Position numbers and translations under genes: made by a program. Below, in pieces: positions 40,144 to 49,637 of a stretch of DNA of 50,298 bases; the stretch's first letter is position 1, and each line of letters begins with the position of its first letter. Origin of the DNA: Phycisphaerales bacterium (GTDB lineage: Bacteria > Planctomycetota > Phycisphaerae > Tepidisphaerales > Tepidisphaeraceae); the NCBI GenBank assembly GCA_020853095.1, contig JADYZN010000059.1, forward strand, positions 1 through 50,298, given 5' to 3'. Under the pieces are notes generated by a model. That model was not told the origin of the DNA, ran no database searches, and was given only the letters and a program-made list of their open reading frames with translations.

Positions 40144-42480
40144 TTATTTGGCGGCCGACTCCAGTGCCGCACCGGCATCCTGTCGCCACTGAATGGCCAT
40201 GGTCGGGTTGTCGGGATGGTTGATCACCTCGGCAAATCTTGGCCCGATCAACGCGGAAACTTGGTCCATCAACCCGGATTCCAAGTCTTTCTTGGCCGCT
40301 TTCTGAAGCAACCGGTAATACTTCGCATCATCCAAGGCCATTCGGATCAATTCCCATCGCACGGACATGATCAGCGAGTTGCCGGCGCCCGGATAAACGA
40401 GCATCGCCCCGCTGCCGTCGGTAAGCGTGCCATCCCAAGGCTTTTCACCCGTTGCGGGCTGGCAATAAGTCCAGTACCAGACGCCGGTTAAGTCATTTTG
40501 CAATGCTCGCCAGGTCAACAACCGGTAATAATCATATATTCCCGCGTTGGGCGTCCGCATCGTCACCCGGCAATCGTACATCCATAATGTCTTGTTGGGA
40601 TAAGATTTAAGAACGCCCCACTGATCTGGCCGGATTCGGATCATGCGTTCATCGGGCTGCCAGATGTCCGTGACGGCCATGATTCGATCATTGTCGGCCG
40701 GGTCGTCATAGACAAAGCTGCAATCGGCGTAAATCTGGATTTTCGGATCGAGCGCCTTGGCGACTTCACCGAATTGACGGGTACGGTCCAGCTCGCTCAG
40801 GTCCGGCTCATCGGTGATGTAAAAAGCGTAATCATCCGTGCTCAGTCCGATGTCGCGCAGATGTGCGGTCCAGTCGGCCAACCAGTTGTGCAGCCCTTTT
40901 TCCCATTGAGGCGATCCGGGAGACAGGCCGCTTTGCAGGGCATAATTGTCCTCTTTGCCGGTATCCATCCCCATCCAAAAGAGGAAAAAAGGCTTGCCGT
41001 GGCCGCTGTGCATTTTGATCGCCTGATCCAACGCGGAATAATCCGGTTTGGCGAGCAGTTCACCTTCGGGCGACAGTTTCGGCCATGGGACAACCTCCCA
41101 GGAAAAGTCATAAACGTTGACTCCGTAATCGGTCAGATTGTCCATCGCCGTCATCTCACGGCCGCCGACGATCTCTTTGCTGCGAGGCGACTCCAGAGCT
41201 GTCCACAGGCCGACTTTCAACGGCTCGCCGGCATCGGCCAGGTTGATCGGCCGGACCATCACCTCCATCGGGATGGACAAATCACTCTTGTGGCCGCGGC
41301 ACAGGTCCATCAGTTTCAGCTTGAATTGATGCGTGCCGGCCGACCAGTCGTGGTGTTTCACATCCGCACGAACCCACAATTCAATCGTTTGGCCAGGCGG
41401 GATGGAGACGGCGTTCGCTTCATCCAGCGGAACCAGCGCATCGCCCATCATCGAGCCGCCATATTCCAGCACCTCCAGGTTGCGTCTGATGCTGATTTTT
41501 TGATCATCCCGGGCCGCCCCACCTTCGATGTCGATCCGCCAATCCTGCGGCGAATCGCTCAGGTTGGTGATGCGGACAATGCCGTCGGCATATTGCCCCT
41601 TCGCCGCCGCCAGTGAGAGCTTGTCCAGCGGCTGTTGAAATTGTGCCAGCGCACCGGCCGATTCAAACCGTGAGCCGACAGGCATGGTCCACAACAACTC
41701 AGATTTGTCCGCGAATTGTTTTTTGACTGTCGCGATCCGAATCGTGGAAAACAATTCGCCCAGTTCCCTGCGGCACAGCTCCCCTTTGCCGTAGATACCC
41801 TTGTGTGTCCGCAGCGCTTCGGACCATTGCTCCAACTTCTTGTTCGCGTCATCCAGTGCCCCGGCCTGGAGAGCGCCGACCTGCCGAGCCTGACCCAGCG
41901 CCTGCCGGGCCTGATTGAGCTGGGTTCGCAATTTGCCCAGCACGGTTGAATCCATGTTGTCGCGATAAGCCAAAACGCGGCGGAATTGCCACACCTGATC
42001 GTGAGCGGGCTTGGCCGTGCCGTAGGTCAGCTCGATGGTGCGGACATCCGTCCAGTCGATGTAATCCGAACTGGTCAGGGCGAACTCGGCCTTGATCGTG
42101 CGATGCTGTTTGGGATTGAAGCGGTGAAACAGGATCGCGACGCGGCCTTTGCCATCCCGAAAGACCGTCTCAAGGGTTTGCACATGGTCGGTCGGGTTGG
42201 TCGCCTCGATGAGCAGGCCATCGTACGATTCCAGCGGCAATTCGGCCGCATCGCGCACGATTTTGCCGCCATCCTCTCCTTTGTCCTGCTGATATCTGGA
42301 AATCGTCAGCCGCAGAAGACCATTTTCATGGGCCATTTGCGTGGTTTTCGTCCCGGCCGACCAGCGACCCGCGGCTTGGGCGGAAGAAAAATCGTCGATC
42401 AAAACCGGCGCGGAAGATGCCCATACCGAAGTGCAAAATCCAGTTCCGATCCACAATCCGATCAACAACACGATGCGCAT
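40144..42480 (-). CDS. Secreted DUF4091 (GH123-like) protein
   Basis: 778 residues. A signal peptide (MRIVLLIGLWIGTGFCTSVW, cut near ASSAP) precedes a beta-sandwich domain (about 25-165), a helical linker and coiled coil (about 170-250), a second beta domain and a C-terminal TIM-barrel-like DUF4091 domain. YITDEPDL near residue 556 carries the D-E pair seen in GH123 N-acetylgalactosaminidase-type enzymes, and YNKTLWMYDCRV-like and LTGVWYWTYCQ segments fit that fold. Substrate unknown. GGGAG lies 7 bases before the ATG. It sits between rplL (closed by a terminator) and rpoB, an unusual place for a hydrolase gene. Confidence 0.78.
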   Translation of the reverse strand: MRIVLLIGLWIGTGFCTSVWASSAPVLIDDFSSAQAAGRWSAGTKTTQMAHENGLLRLTISRYQQDKGEDGGKIVRDAAELPLESYDGLLIEATNPTDHVQTLETVFRDGKGRVAILFHRFNPKQHRTIKAEFALTSSDYIDWTDVRTIELTYGTAKPAHDQVWQFRRVLAYRDNMDSTVLGKLRTQLNQARQALGQARQVGALQAGALDDANKKLEQWSEALRTHKGIYGKGELCRRELGELFSTIRIATVKKQFADKSELLWTMPVGSRFESAGALAQFQQPLDKLSLAAAKGQYADGIVRITNLSDSPQDWRIDIEGGAARDDQKISIRRNLEVLEYGGSMMGDALVPLDEANAVSIPPGQTIELWVRADVKHHDWSAGTHQFKLKLMDLCRGHKSDLSIPMEVMVRPINLADAGEPLKVGLWTALESPRSKEIVGGREMTAMDNLTDYGVNVYDFSWEVVPWPKLSPEGELLAKPDYSALDQAIKMHSGHGKPFFLFWMGMDTGKEDNYALQSGLSPGSPQWEKGLHNWLADWTAHLRDIGLSTDDYAFYITDEPDLSELDRTRQFGEVAKALDPKIQIYADCSFVYDDPADNDRIMAVTDIWQPDERMIRIRPDQWGVLKSYPNKTLWMYDCRVTMRTPNAGIYDYYRLLTWRALQNDLTGVWYWTYCQPATGEKPWDGTLTDGSGAMLVYPGAGNSLIMSVRWELIRMALDDAKYYRLLQKAAKKDLESGLMDQVSALIGPRFAEVINHPDNPTMAIQWRQDAGAALESAAK

Positions 42481-42561
42481 GCGAACACTCCCAATTCGAC
42501 GCGCTTCCGGGTGATTAGGAACAGAAATAACTTGTCTTGGCGGATTTGTTTCGGAGCATAC

Positions 42562-42597
42562 AAAAAGGGACGATCCACTTCAAGCGGATCGTCCCTT
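42562..42597 (-). terminator. Rho-independent terminator after rplL
   Basis: A 12-bp perfect stem (42565-42576 with 42586-42597) and 9-base loop, then five T on the minus strand. It starts 24 bases past the rplL stop and cuts the usual rplL-rpoB read-through. Confidence 0.9.
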
Positions 42598-42621
42598 GAT
42601 AACAATTCGACTGCCGGTCGA

Positions 42622-43020
42622 TTACTTCAGTTCGACCGTGGCGCCTTGTTCTTCCAGCTCTTTCTTGAGCTTCTCGGCCTCTTCCTTGGGGAGGCTTTCC
42701 TTCACGGTCTTGGGAGCGCCTTCGACCAGGTCCTTGGCTTCCTTCAGACCCAGGCCGGTGGCCGAGCGAACGACCTTGATGACCTGGATCTTCTTGTCGC
42801 CGGCGGTCTTGAGAACGACGTCGAACGTGCTCTTGGCTTCCTCGGCCGGCGCGGCACCGCCGCCCGCCGCTCCGCCACCCGCCATGACGACCGCGCCGCC
42901 GGCGGCGGCTTCGATCCCATAGGCTTCCTTGAGGTACTCGGCGATCTCGACCGCCTGCTTGAGGGTCAAACCGGCGAGCTTGTCGCCCAGTTCCTTGATT
43001 TCCGCAGTTGCTTCTGCCAT
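42622..43020 (-). CDS. rplL: 50S ribosomal protein L7/L12
   Basis: 132 residues. N-terminal dimerisation domain ([20 protein letters not shown]), an Ala/Gly-rich hinge (about 38-58) and the C-terminal factor-binding domain with [20 protein letters not shown] and [20 protein letters not shown]. It forms the stalk that recruits EF-Tu and EF-G. GGAGA precedes the ATG at 43020; the frame open to 43128 is upstream noise. Confidence 0.98.
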   Translation of the reverse strand: MAEATAEIKELGDKLAGLTLKQAVEIAEYLKEAYGIEAAAGGAVVMAGGGAAGGGAAPAEEAKSTFDVVLKTAGDKKIQVIKVVRSATGLGLKEAKDLVEGAPKTVKESLPKEEAEKLKKELEEQGATVELK

Positions 43021-43064
43021 GACAAATCTCCGGGACGTGTCGTGTCCCCAACGTGTCGAACCAT

Positions 43065-43100
43065 CACTGGCTGCCACGTTTATGTGGCCGGTTGCCAGTG
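43065..43100 (-). promoter_or_regulatory. Hairpin in the rplJ-rplL intergenic region
   Basis: Arms CACTGGC/GCCAGTG (43065-43071, 43094-43100) enclose an inner 5-bp stem (43073-43077 with 43084-43088) and a 6-base loop. No T-run follows. It may be a processing site or help set the L12:L10 ratio. Confidence 0.4.
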
Positions 43101-43194
43101 GTTGATCCCGTCCGAGAGTCGATTCCACATTGGAATCATTTAACCTGCAAAGAGGACAGTCGGGACCGTCGGATCAAAGTTCCAGATTTCAATT

Positions 43195-43749
43195 TCATGC
43201 GGCCGGCGCGGCTTCGGGGGCGGCGCCTTCCTTTTCCTTCGCCTTCTCTTCGATGGTCTTGAGAACCGCGCCCAGCTTTCCGCCGGGGCCTTTGATGGCG
43301 CCGGCCAGCTTGCGTCCGGGGCCGAGGATCGCGCCAATGATGTTGGCGATGGCTTCCTCGCGGGTGGGCATTTTGCTGACCCGTTCAACGCCCGCATCGC
43401 CGGCGTAGACCTCGCCGTCGAAGAAGACGCCTCGCAGTTCGAGCTTGTCATCCACCTTCTTCTCATCCAGCAGCAGCCGGGCGATGACCGAGGCGCTCGC
43501 CTCGCCATAGACCAGGGCGCTGGGGCCATCCAGCAGCGAATCAAAACCGGTTAATTTTCCGCCGATCGCCCGCCGGGCGAGATTGTTTTTCACCACCGTC
43601 ATCCGCAACCCCTTTTCGTGGAGTTTGCGGCGGATGTGGTTGTTGCGGTTGGCGTCGATGCCGCGGGGATTGATCACCCCGAGGCTTTCGATGCCTTGAA
43701 ACCTGCCGGTCAGTTCCTTTTCAATCAGGCCTTTTAGCTTTTTGCTCAT
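43195..43749 (-). CDS. rplJ: 50S ribosomal protein L10
   Basis: 184 residues. Binds 23S rRNA and carries the L7/L12 dimers. Typical N-terminal half with MRKLHEKGLRMTVVKNNLAR-like wording and a C-terminal L12-binding helix, ending in an Ala/Glu/Lys-rich tail (EEKAKEKEGAAPEAAPAA). 21 bases separate it from rplA, leaving no room for a separate L10 leader. Confidence 0.96.
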   Translation of the reverse strand: MSKKLKGLIEKELTGRFQGIESLGVINPRGIDANRNNHIRRKLHEKGLRMTVVKNNLARRAIGGKLTGFDSLLDGPSALVYGEASASVIARLLLDEKKVDDKLELRGVFFDGEVYAGDAGVERVSKMPTREEAIANIIGAILGPGRKLAGAIKGPGGKLGAVLKTIEEKAKEKEGAAPEAAPAA

Positions 43750-43770
43750 TGTGTCACCTGGGAATCCAAT

Positions 43771-44472
43771 TTATTGAACGGTCAATTGCACAGCGGGGGT
43801 CATGGTCGCCTTGAGGACGACTTTCTTGAAATACGCGCCCTTGCTGGTCTGGGGTTTCATCTTGCGGATCTGAACGATCATCGCGTTGATGTTGTCCGCC
43901 AGCTTTTGCGAATCAAAGCTCTGCTTGCCGACGACGGTATGGACGTTGCCGCCGGCGTCGTTGCGAAACTCGATCTTGCCGGCGGCGTATTCGCGCACCG
44001 CGTTGGCGACATCCGGCGTCACCGTTCCGGCCTTGGGAGAAGGCATCAGCCCCTTGGGGCCAAGCACCTTGCCGAGCCGGCCGACAAACCGCATCATGTC
44101 CGGCGTGGCGATGGCAACGTCGAAATCGGTGTAATTTTCCTTCTCGATCGCCTGCACCAGGTCCTGTCCACCGGCCCGCACCGCGCCGGCTTCCTGGGCG
44201 ACGGAAACGAGATGTTCGGGACAGAATGCGATGACCCGCTTGCTCTTGCCGACGCCGTGCGGCAGCGACAACGAACCGCGAATCATCTGATCGGCGTGCT
44301 TGGGATCGATGCCGAGGGAAAAGATCAATTCCACCGACTGGTCGAACTTGGTCGGATTGAAGCCCTTGACGACTTCAATGCCTTTTTCAATCGAAACCGG
44401 ATCGGTGACGGCCTTCTTGGCGGCGGCCTTGTACCGCTTGGAACGGGGTTGATCGTGTGTGGCAACTGCCAT
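43771..44472 (-). CDS. rplA: 50S ribosomal protein L1
   Basis: 233 residues with the L1 signature segments [40 protein letters not shown] and [20 protein letters not shown]. Binds the L1 stalk of 23S rRNA. A short basic head (about 15 residues) precedes the domain. Follows rplK by 86 bases. Confidence 0.98.
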   Translation of the reverse strand: MAVATHDQPRSKRYKAAAKKAVTDPVSIEKGIEVVKGFNPTKFDQSVELIFSLGIDPKHADQMIRGSLSLPHGVGKSKRVIAFCPEHLVSVAQEAGAVRAGGQDLVQAIEKENYTDFDVAIATPDMMRFVGRLGKVLGPKGLMPSPKAGTVTPDVANAVREYAAGKIEFRNDAGGNVHTVVGKQSFDSQKLADNINAMIVQIRKMKPQTSKGAYFKKVVLKATMTPAVQLTVQ

Positions 44473-44558
44473 AAACGCTCCTGGGACGGGATTTACATTT
44501 GGCTTCCCGTCGAAGCTCCCACTGTCGCGGCCCGTGGTTCGGCCTTTTGTGTATTTAA

Positions 44559-44987
44559 TCAGCCTTCAACCGTAATTCCCATCGACCGGGCCGTGCCGGC
44601 GATGATGCGGGCGGCGTGGTCTTCGTTGAATGCGTTGAGGTCCTTGCCCTTTTCCTTGGCGATGGCCTTGCACTGGGCCATGGTGACTTTACCGATCTTG
44701 TTCTTGTTCGGCTCGCCGCTTCCTTTTTCGGCCTTGACGGCGTCCTTGAGCATCACGCTGGCCGGCGGGCTTTTAAGCTCAAAACTGAAGGTTCGATCCT
44801 TGTAGACCGTCACCAGTACGCCGATCACCTTGCCCTTGAGGTGGGCGCTGGCGGCGTTGAACTGCTGGATGAACTGGCCCGGATTGACGCCATGCTGACC
44901 CAAAGCCGGCCCGATGGGCGGCGCGGGCGTTGCGGTGCCGCCGGGAGCCTGAAGCTTGAACTGAACCGTAATTTCTTTCTTGGCCAT
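44559..44987 (-). CDS. rplK: 50S ribosomal protein L11
   Basis: 142 residues. [20 protein letters not shown] and [15 protein letters not shown] are the N-terminal domain that binds release factors and thiopeptides; the C-terminal rRNA-binding part has [20 protein letters not shown] and ends [12 protein letters not shown]. Starts 16 bases after the stop of the small membrane protein gene at 45004, so probably shares its transcript. Confidence 0.98.
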
Positions 44988-45003
44988 GATTTAACTCAAT
45001 GAC

Positions 45004-45315
45004 TTATTCGATGATCTTCACGTCCACGTGTCGTCGCGGAGCATCCTGTACAACCGTCACCGGCTGTTGCGGCACAAAATCGTCCGGCGATTCATCGCGG
45101 GCCGACCCGCTCAATCCCGCCAAAAGCCGATAAACCGGCACGGTCAGGATTAAAAGGGCGAGTAAACTAACAGCAAAAGCCAGCAATGACAAGAGCAGCA
45201 TCACGATTCCAGGAACCGCGAAGATGAAAAGCACCACCCTGGCCCACGAAGGCAGCCCGCCAAAACGGTCGCGGAACCCACGATATCGGCCGTAATATTG
45301 CAGAATCTGAATCAT
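45004..45315 (-). CDS. Small membrane protein upstream of rplK; family not recognised
   Basis: 103 residues from ATG at 45315 behind GGAAAGAG. An amphipathic basic head (MIQILQYYGRYRGFRDRFGG) is followed by a long hydrophobic region (about residues 25-60, likely two helices) and a polar acidic tail (RDESPDDFVPQQPVTVVQ). It stands where rplK normally follows nusG and is read in the same direction as rplK. The Phe/Arg-rich head resembles short planctomycete membrane proteins of unknown role. Confidence 0.6.
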   Translation of the reverse strand: MIQILQYYGRYRGFRDRFGGLPSWARVVLFIFAVPGIVMLLLSLLAFAVSLLALLILTVPVYRLLAGLSGSARDESPDDFVPQQPVTVVQDAPRRHVDVKIIE

Positions 45316-45359
45316 GACTCTTTCCGGGATCAACCTGCTGAATCAATCCCCCCACGGCC

Positions 45360-45387
45360 ATTTTATCTCCACAAACATCAACGGCAA
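45360..45387 (-). promoter_or_regulatory. Candidate promoter for the rplKAJL unit
   Basis: Minus-strand TTGCCG (45382-45387), 16 bp, TAAAAT (45360-45365). A start near 45353 would give a leader of about 38 bases before the small membrane protein gene that precedes rplK. Confidence 0.45.
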
Positions 45388-45427
45388 CGCCGCCCGCCGG
45401 GAATCTCGCCCTCTGTCGCCAATCGGT

Positions 45428-45433
45428 TATACT
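45428..45433 (+). promoter_or_regulatory. -10 box of the 70-residue gene
   Basis: TATACT, one base off consensus, nine bases before the ATG at 45443; the transcript would be nearly leaderless. No good -35 at 17 bp. Confidence 0.35.
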
Positions 45434-45442
45434 GCTCATCCC

Positions 45443-45655
45443 ATGGACGAGATACAGATTCAGCTTGCGGTTCGCGATCGCCTGATGCGAAACGAAGCGA
45501 AAAATCTGACGCCGGAACAACGCATGGAGCGATTCGAGGCGTTGCAACAGTATTCGTTCGAGTTGCTCCGCCAAAACCCCCAAGCCTGGGATCGGTTCTG
45601 GCGTCGAAACCTCAAAAAACGGGCTGTTGCTCCCAATCCCGCTCTCTCGAAATGA
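45443..45655 (+). CDS. Small charged protein, hypothetical
   Basis: 70 residues, helix-rich and charged: MDEIQIQLAVRDRLMRNEAK, then PEQRMERFEALQQYSFELLR, then NPQAWDRFWRRNLKKR. The NPQA(W/Y)xRFxRRNxxKR ending resembles short proteins next to nucleotidyltransferase or toxin-antitoxin genes in large genomes, but no partner is present here. It is the only plus-strand gene inside the 18-kb translation/transcription cluster. The longer frame to 45314 is not supported. Confidence 0.5.
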   Translation: MDEIQIQLAVRDRLMRNEAKNLTPEQRMERFEALQQYSFELLRQNPQAWDRFWRRNLKKRAVAPNPALSK

Positions 45656-45755
45656 ACTTTCACCCTGACTTGTCCAACAAAGATCAGACAAATCGAGCAG
45701 GCGTCAAGCCGGCCACAGGATCGGATTGATCTGGAAAACCTTCAGGGATAAAGGC

Positions 45756-46298
45756 TTACATCTTTTCGATCTGCCAGTATTCCAGTTCCAGCGGGGTGGG
45801 TCGGCCGAAGATCGTGGTGATGATGCGGACCATGCCCTTGTCGGGGATGATCTCATCGACGTGTCCTTCAAAGTTGATGAACGCGCCGTTGGTGACTTTG
45901 ATCTTGTCGTCTTTCTTGTATTCGGTCTTGAGGGAGGCTTCTTCTTCCGGCCGCTCGGCTTCTTCCAGCATCTTGGACTGGTCACGCGGGGTCATGGCGG
46001 TGGGTTTGCCATTGGAGCCGATGAAGTCGCCGACGCCTTCGGTCTCCTTGATCATGAACCAGACCTTGTCGGGGATGCGGCCATCCTTGTCCAGTTCCAG
46101 TTCAACAAAGACATAACCGGGGTAGAGCTTGCGGTCGCTCTCTTTGCGAACGCCGGCTTTCATGGTGCGCACGCGCTCGGTGGGCACGAGGATTCGGCCG
46201 ACGTGCTCTTCGAGGCCTTCGATCTTGACCTTGCGGGCCAACTTCTCCCGGACCTGGTCTTCCTTGTTGCTCGCGACTCGCAGGACGAAAAATTGCAT
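45756..46298 (-). CDS. nusG: Transcription termination/antitermination protein NusG
   Basis: 180 residues. The NGN domain has FFVLRVASNKEDQVREKLAR and YPGYVFVELELDKDG; the C-terminal KOW domain is DDKIKVTNGAFINFEGHVDE followed by RPTPLELEYWQIEKM. It links RNA polymerase with Rho or the ribosome. A Glu/Lys-rich linker (about residues 112-133) joins the domains. Lies 41 bases downstream of secE. Confidence 0.96.
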   Translation of the reverse strand: MQFFVLRVASNKEDQVREKLARKVKIEGLEEHVGRILVPTERVRTMKAGVRKESDRKLYPGYVFVELELDKDGRIPDKVWFMIKETEGVGDFIGSNGKPTAMTPRDQSKMLEEAERPEEEASLKTEYKKDDKIKVTNGAFINFEGHVDEIIPDKGMVRIITTIFGRPTPLELEYWQIEKM

Positions 46299-46339
46299 GG
46301 TTCAGTTGAGTCCTAACCCCACGGGAAAGTTGAAGCGCA

Positions 46340-46936
46340 TCAATGAAATGGCGCAGCCCGCAAAACGCCGGCATAATAAAAGATATATCCGAACAGGATG
46401 TCGATCACAAACAGAATAATGGCGATCAGGAACATGAACAGGATCACCACCTTGGTCGAACCGATCAGCTCTTCGCGGCTGGTCCAGTTGACCTTTTTCA
46501 TTTCGGTATCGGTGGCGATCAGGAAATCGGCATTGCCCGGCTTGTTGATGATCCACCAGGAAAAAAGACACAACGCCGCGAAAACGCCCACCGCGATGCC
46601 GAAAACCATGCCACGCTGGCCGGGAAAATGGCCGACCGTCCGGCTGTAAACGAATTGGGCCGTCAACGCGGCCACCAGGACCGCCCCGCCGGCGGTGCAC
46701 ATGCGGGTCCAATACCCCTGGCCGCTCTTGTATAGGGTGAAAAAGCCATGACGGGGCTGCGGGCGTGCGGGACGGGACTCGCCCGACCGCTTGGCCGGAC
46801 GTTCATTGTCCGGTTGCTCATCGCGATCCGGCTCCTCCGGCACTTCAGGTGGTGGTCCCTGGTTGGATGAGTCCGGCGCCGCCTGATCCTCGGCTTCGTC
46901 TCGCTTCTCGTTATTTTGGCGGGTCACAAGAGCCAT
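46340..46936 (-). CDS. secE: Preprotein translocase subunit SecE with long N-terminal extension
   Basis: 198 residues, longer than the 60-130 usual. Residues 1-65 are a disordered, acidic and proline-rich head. Three membrane helices follow (about 78-100, 108-130, 164-188). The conserved SecE core before the last helix reads DFLIATDTEMKKVNWTSREE. Position between tRNA-Trp and nusG confirms the call. ATG at 46936 chosen. Confidence 0.92.
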   Translation of the reverse strand: MALVTRQNNEKRDEAEDQAAPDSSNQGPPPEVPEEPDRDEQPDNERPAKRSGESRPARPQPRHGFFTLYKSGQGYWTRMCTAGGAVLVAALTAQFVYSRTVGHFPGQRGMVFGIAVGVFAALCLFSWWIINKPGNADFLIATDTEMKKVNWTSREELIGSTKVVILFMFLIAIILFVIDILFGYIFYYAGVLRAAPFH

Positions 46937-47021
46937 AACCATCCTATCGACCGGGCGGCGGACATTTCGCCGTCAGAACTTAAACCATCAAAAACCCGAT
47001 CCATCACGGCCGAGCCGCATA

Positions 47022-47094
47022 CACGCCAGGAGGGAATCGAACCCCCAACCTGCCGCTTTGGAGACGGCCGCTCTGCCAATTGAGCTACTGGCGT
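47022..47094 (-). tRNA. tRNA-Trp (CCA)
   Basis: 73 bases. Acceptor ACGCCAG/CTGGCGT, D-arm AGCTCAATTGGCAGAGC, anticodon loop CTCCAAA with anticodon CCA, T-arm GGGGGTTCGATTCCCTC, discriminator G as expected for tryptophan. The CCA end is not encoded. Lies between rpmG and secE in the classic cluster. Confidence 0.96.
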
Positions 47095-47099
47095 AAGTG

Positions 47100-47264
47100 T
47101 TACTTGCGCTTGAGTTTATGAACCGTATGGCGACGAAGGCGCGGGCTGTACTTTTTCAGCTCGATTTTCGGAGCGCCGCCGGCGACCTTAATCTCAGTAC
47201 GATAATTCAGGTCTCCGGTTTCAGTACACTGAAGCCAGGCCATCTCACGATTGTCTTTGGCCAT
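47100..47264 (-). CDS. rpmG: 50S ribosomal protein L33 (zinc-free type)
   Basis: 54 residues: MAKDNREMAWLQCTETGDLN, YRTEIKVAGGAPKIELKKYS, PRLRRHTVHKLKRK. The L33 pattern (NYRTxK...LELxKYxPRLRxHTxH) is clear. Only one of the four zinc cysteines remains (C13), so this is the C-minus form. Too short for most gene listings but well supported by its place between tuf and tRNA-Trp. Confidence 0.93.
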   Translation of the reverse strand: MAKDNREMAWLQCTETGDLNYRTEIKVAGGAPKIELKKYSPRLRRHTVHKLKRK

Positions 47265-47355
47265 AACAACACCAATCCAAACTCGCCGGCCGCCGGCCAG
47301 CGATCAAACCAGCGACAAGGCTGATTGGACCACTGGCCGACGAGGCCGACTCAAA

Positions 47356-48555
<1,200 letters not shown>

Positions 48556-48747
48556 ACCTGGAACCTCCAGATGTTCTAAACCGGGGCTTTATGCCCCACC
48601 TGGTGGACGGGACAGTTGTCGAAGCTGTCGCTCATCCCACGAAAACTGACAAAACATCGACACCCGACATTAGGCATCGGGCACGGATCCGGACGATTGG
48701 TTCGTCCAAAAATCAATGCCGGTTGCCAAATGCCGGAGTGCCGCCAA

Positions 48748-48819
48748 AGCTGGCACTGGGGCTTGAACCCAGGACCTCCACCTTACCAAGGTGGCGCTCT
48801 ACCGCTGAGCTATGCCAGC
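48748..48819 (-). tRNA. tRNA-Thr (GGT)
   Basis: 72 bases. Acceptor GCTGGCA/TGCCAGC, D-arm AGCTCAGCGGTAGAGC, anticodon stem CCACC/GGTGG with loop TTGGTAA (anticodon GGT), T-arm CTGGGTTCAAGCCCCAG, discriminator T. CCA not encoded. First gene of the tuf unit, 192 bases before tuf; nothing else was recognised in that gap. Confidence 0.95.
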
Positions 48820-48924
48820 GACAACATCCCGCGAGTTTATAGCGGAGCCGATCCAACGCCGCCACTCGCCCAAAAACGCGGCCGGTTCAAGCGCAGCGCG
48901 TACCGGGACCGTAGAAGGGCGGAA

Positions 48925-48952
48925 AGTATAAATCACGGTGTGGCAATGTCAA
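48925..48952 (-). promoter_or_regulatory. Strong candidate promoter for the tRNA-Thr/tuf/secE/nusG unit
   Basis: Minus-strand TTGACA (48947-48952, perfect), 16 bp, TATACT (48925-48930). Start near 48918, about 100 bases before tRNA-Thr. This is the best promoter match in the window and suits a highly expressed unit. Confidence 0.7.
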
Positions 48953-49109
48953 ATTTTGATCCTTCCCTTTTCTTGAATACCTCGCGGATCAGTCTATTTT
49001 CCCGGAATTTTATCGCATTCAAGGGTTGTGACCAAGACATGAAATTCCGCCGGGGCCATCGAAATCAACGCTGTCATCTCCATGGTCTTGCGGATATATA
49101 TGCCAATTC

Positions 49110-49631
49110 ATGGGCATCGGATTCGAGGAGATCGAAGATTCGCTTGTCGGGCCGGAATTGGACCGGGAATTGCGCGAATTGCTGGTGCTGTGTTTTCCCG
49201 CCACAACGCAATTCCTTGAGCATCGCCATTTCCTTGAACCCCCCGCCCATCGCTGGCTTCTCCGTGATCAGAGCCAACTGATCGGCCACGTCTGCCTGCA
49301 TCGGAAATTCATCGGCAGCGCGCAAGGCGAGCTTAAAATCGGCGGCATCGCTGAAGTCTGCATCCACCCGGACCATCGCGGCCGGGGGCTGGTTCGCCTG
49401 ATGCTGAACGAGCTGCATCAATGGGACAAAAACAGCGATTTTCAGATGCTTTTTGGCGACGAGCGGGTTTATCGTTCCAGCGGATACCGGACCGTACACA
49501 ACCCCTTGCGCTATTTTGATACAACCCACCAGATATGGGACTACAAGCCGCTGGCCGGCACGATGATCCGGCCGGCCAACAAAACCAACTGGCCCGACGG
49601 CCCGATCGATCTGCGCGGCCCGGTTTTCTGA
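49110..49631 (+). CDS. GNAT-family N-acetyltransferase
   Basis: 173 residues. The acetyl-CoA site is in IAEVCIHPDHRGRGLVRLML, with the R/Q-x-x-G-x-G/A pattern as HRGRGL, preceded by the core strands (LIGHVCLHRKFIGSAQGELK). The substrate is unknown. Ribosome binding site weak; TATATA just upstream (about 49095) could be part of a leaderless-type promoter. Convergent with the gene at 49638, 6 bases apart. Confidence 0.83.
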   Translation: MGIGFEEIEDSLVGPELDRELRELLVLCFPATTQFLEHRHFLEPPAHRWLLRDQSQLIGHVCLHRKFIGSAQGELKIGGIAEVCIHPDHRGRGLVRLMLNELHQWDKNSDFQMLFGDERVYRSSGYRTVHNPLRYFDTTHQIWDYKPLAGTMIRPANKTNWPDGPIDLRGPVF

Positions 49632-49637
49632 CAACCC

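Noticed and set aside
48616-49281. 221-residue plus-strand frame across tRNA-Thr and the tuf promoter
   Set aside because: Runs through a tRNA gene and a strong promoter and overlaps the GNAT gene; no domain.
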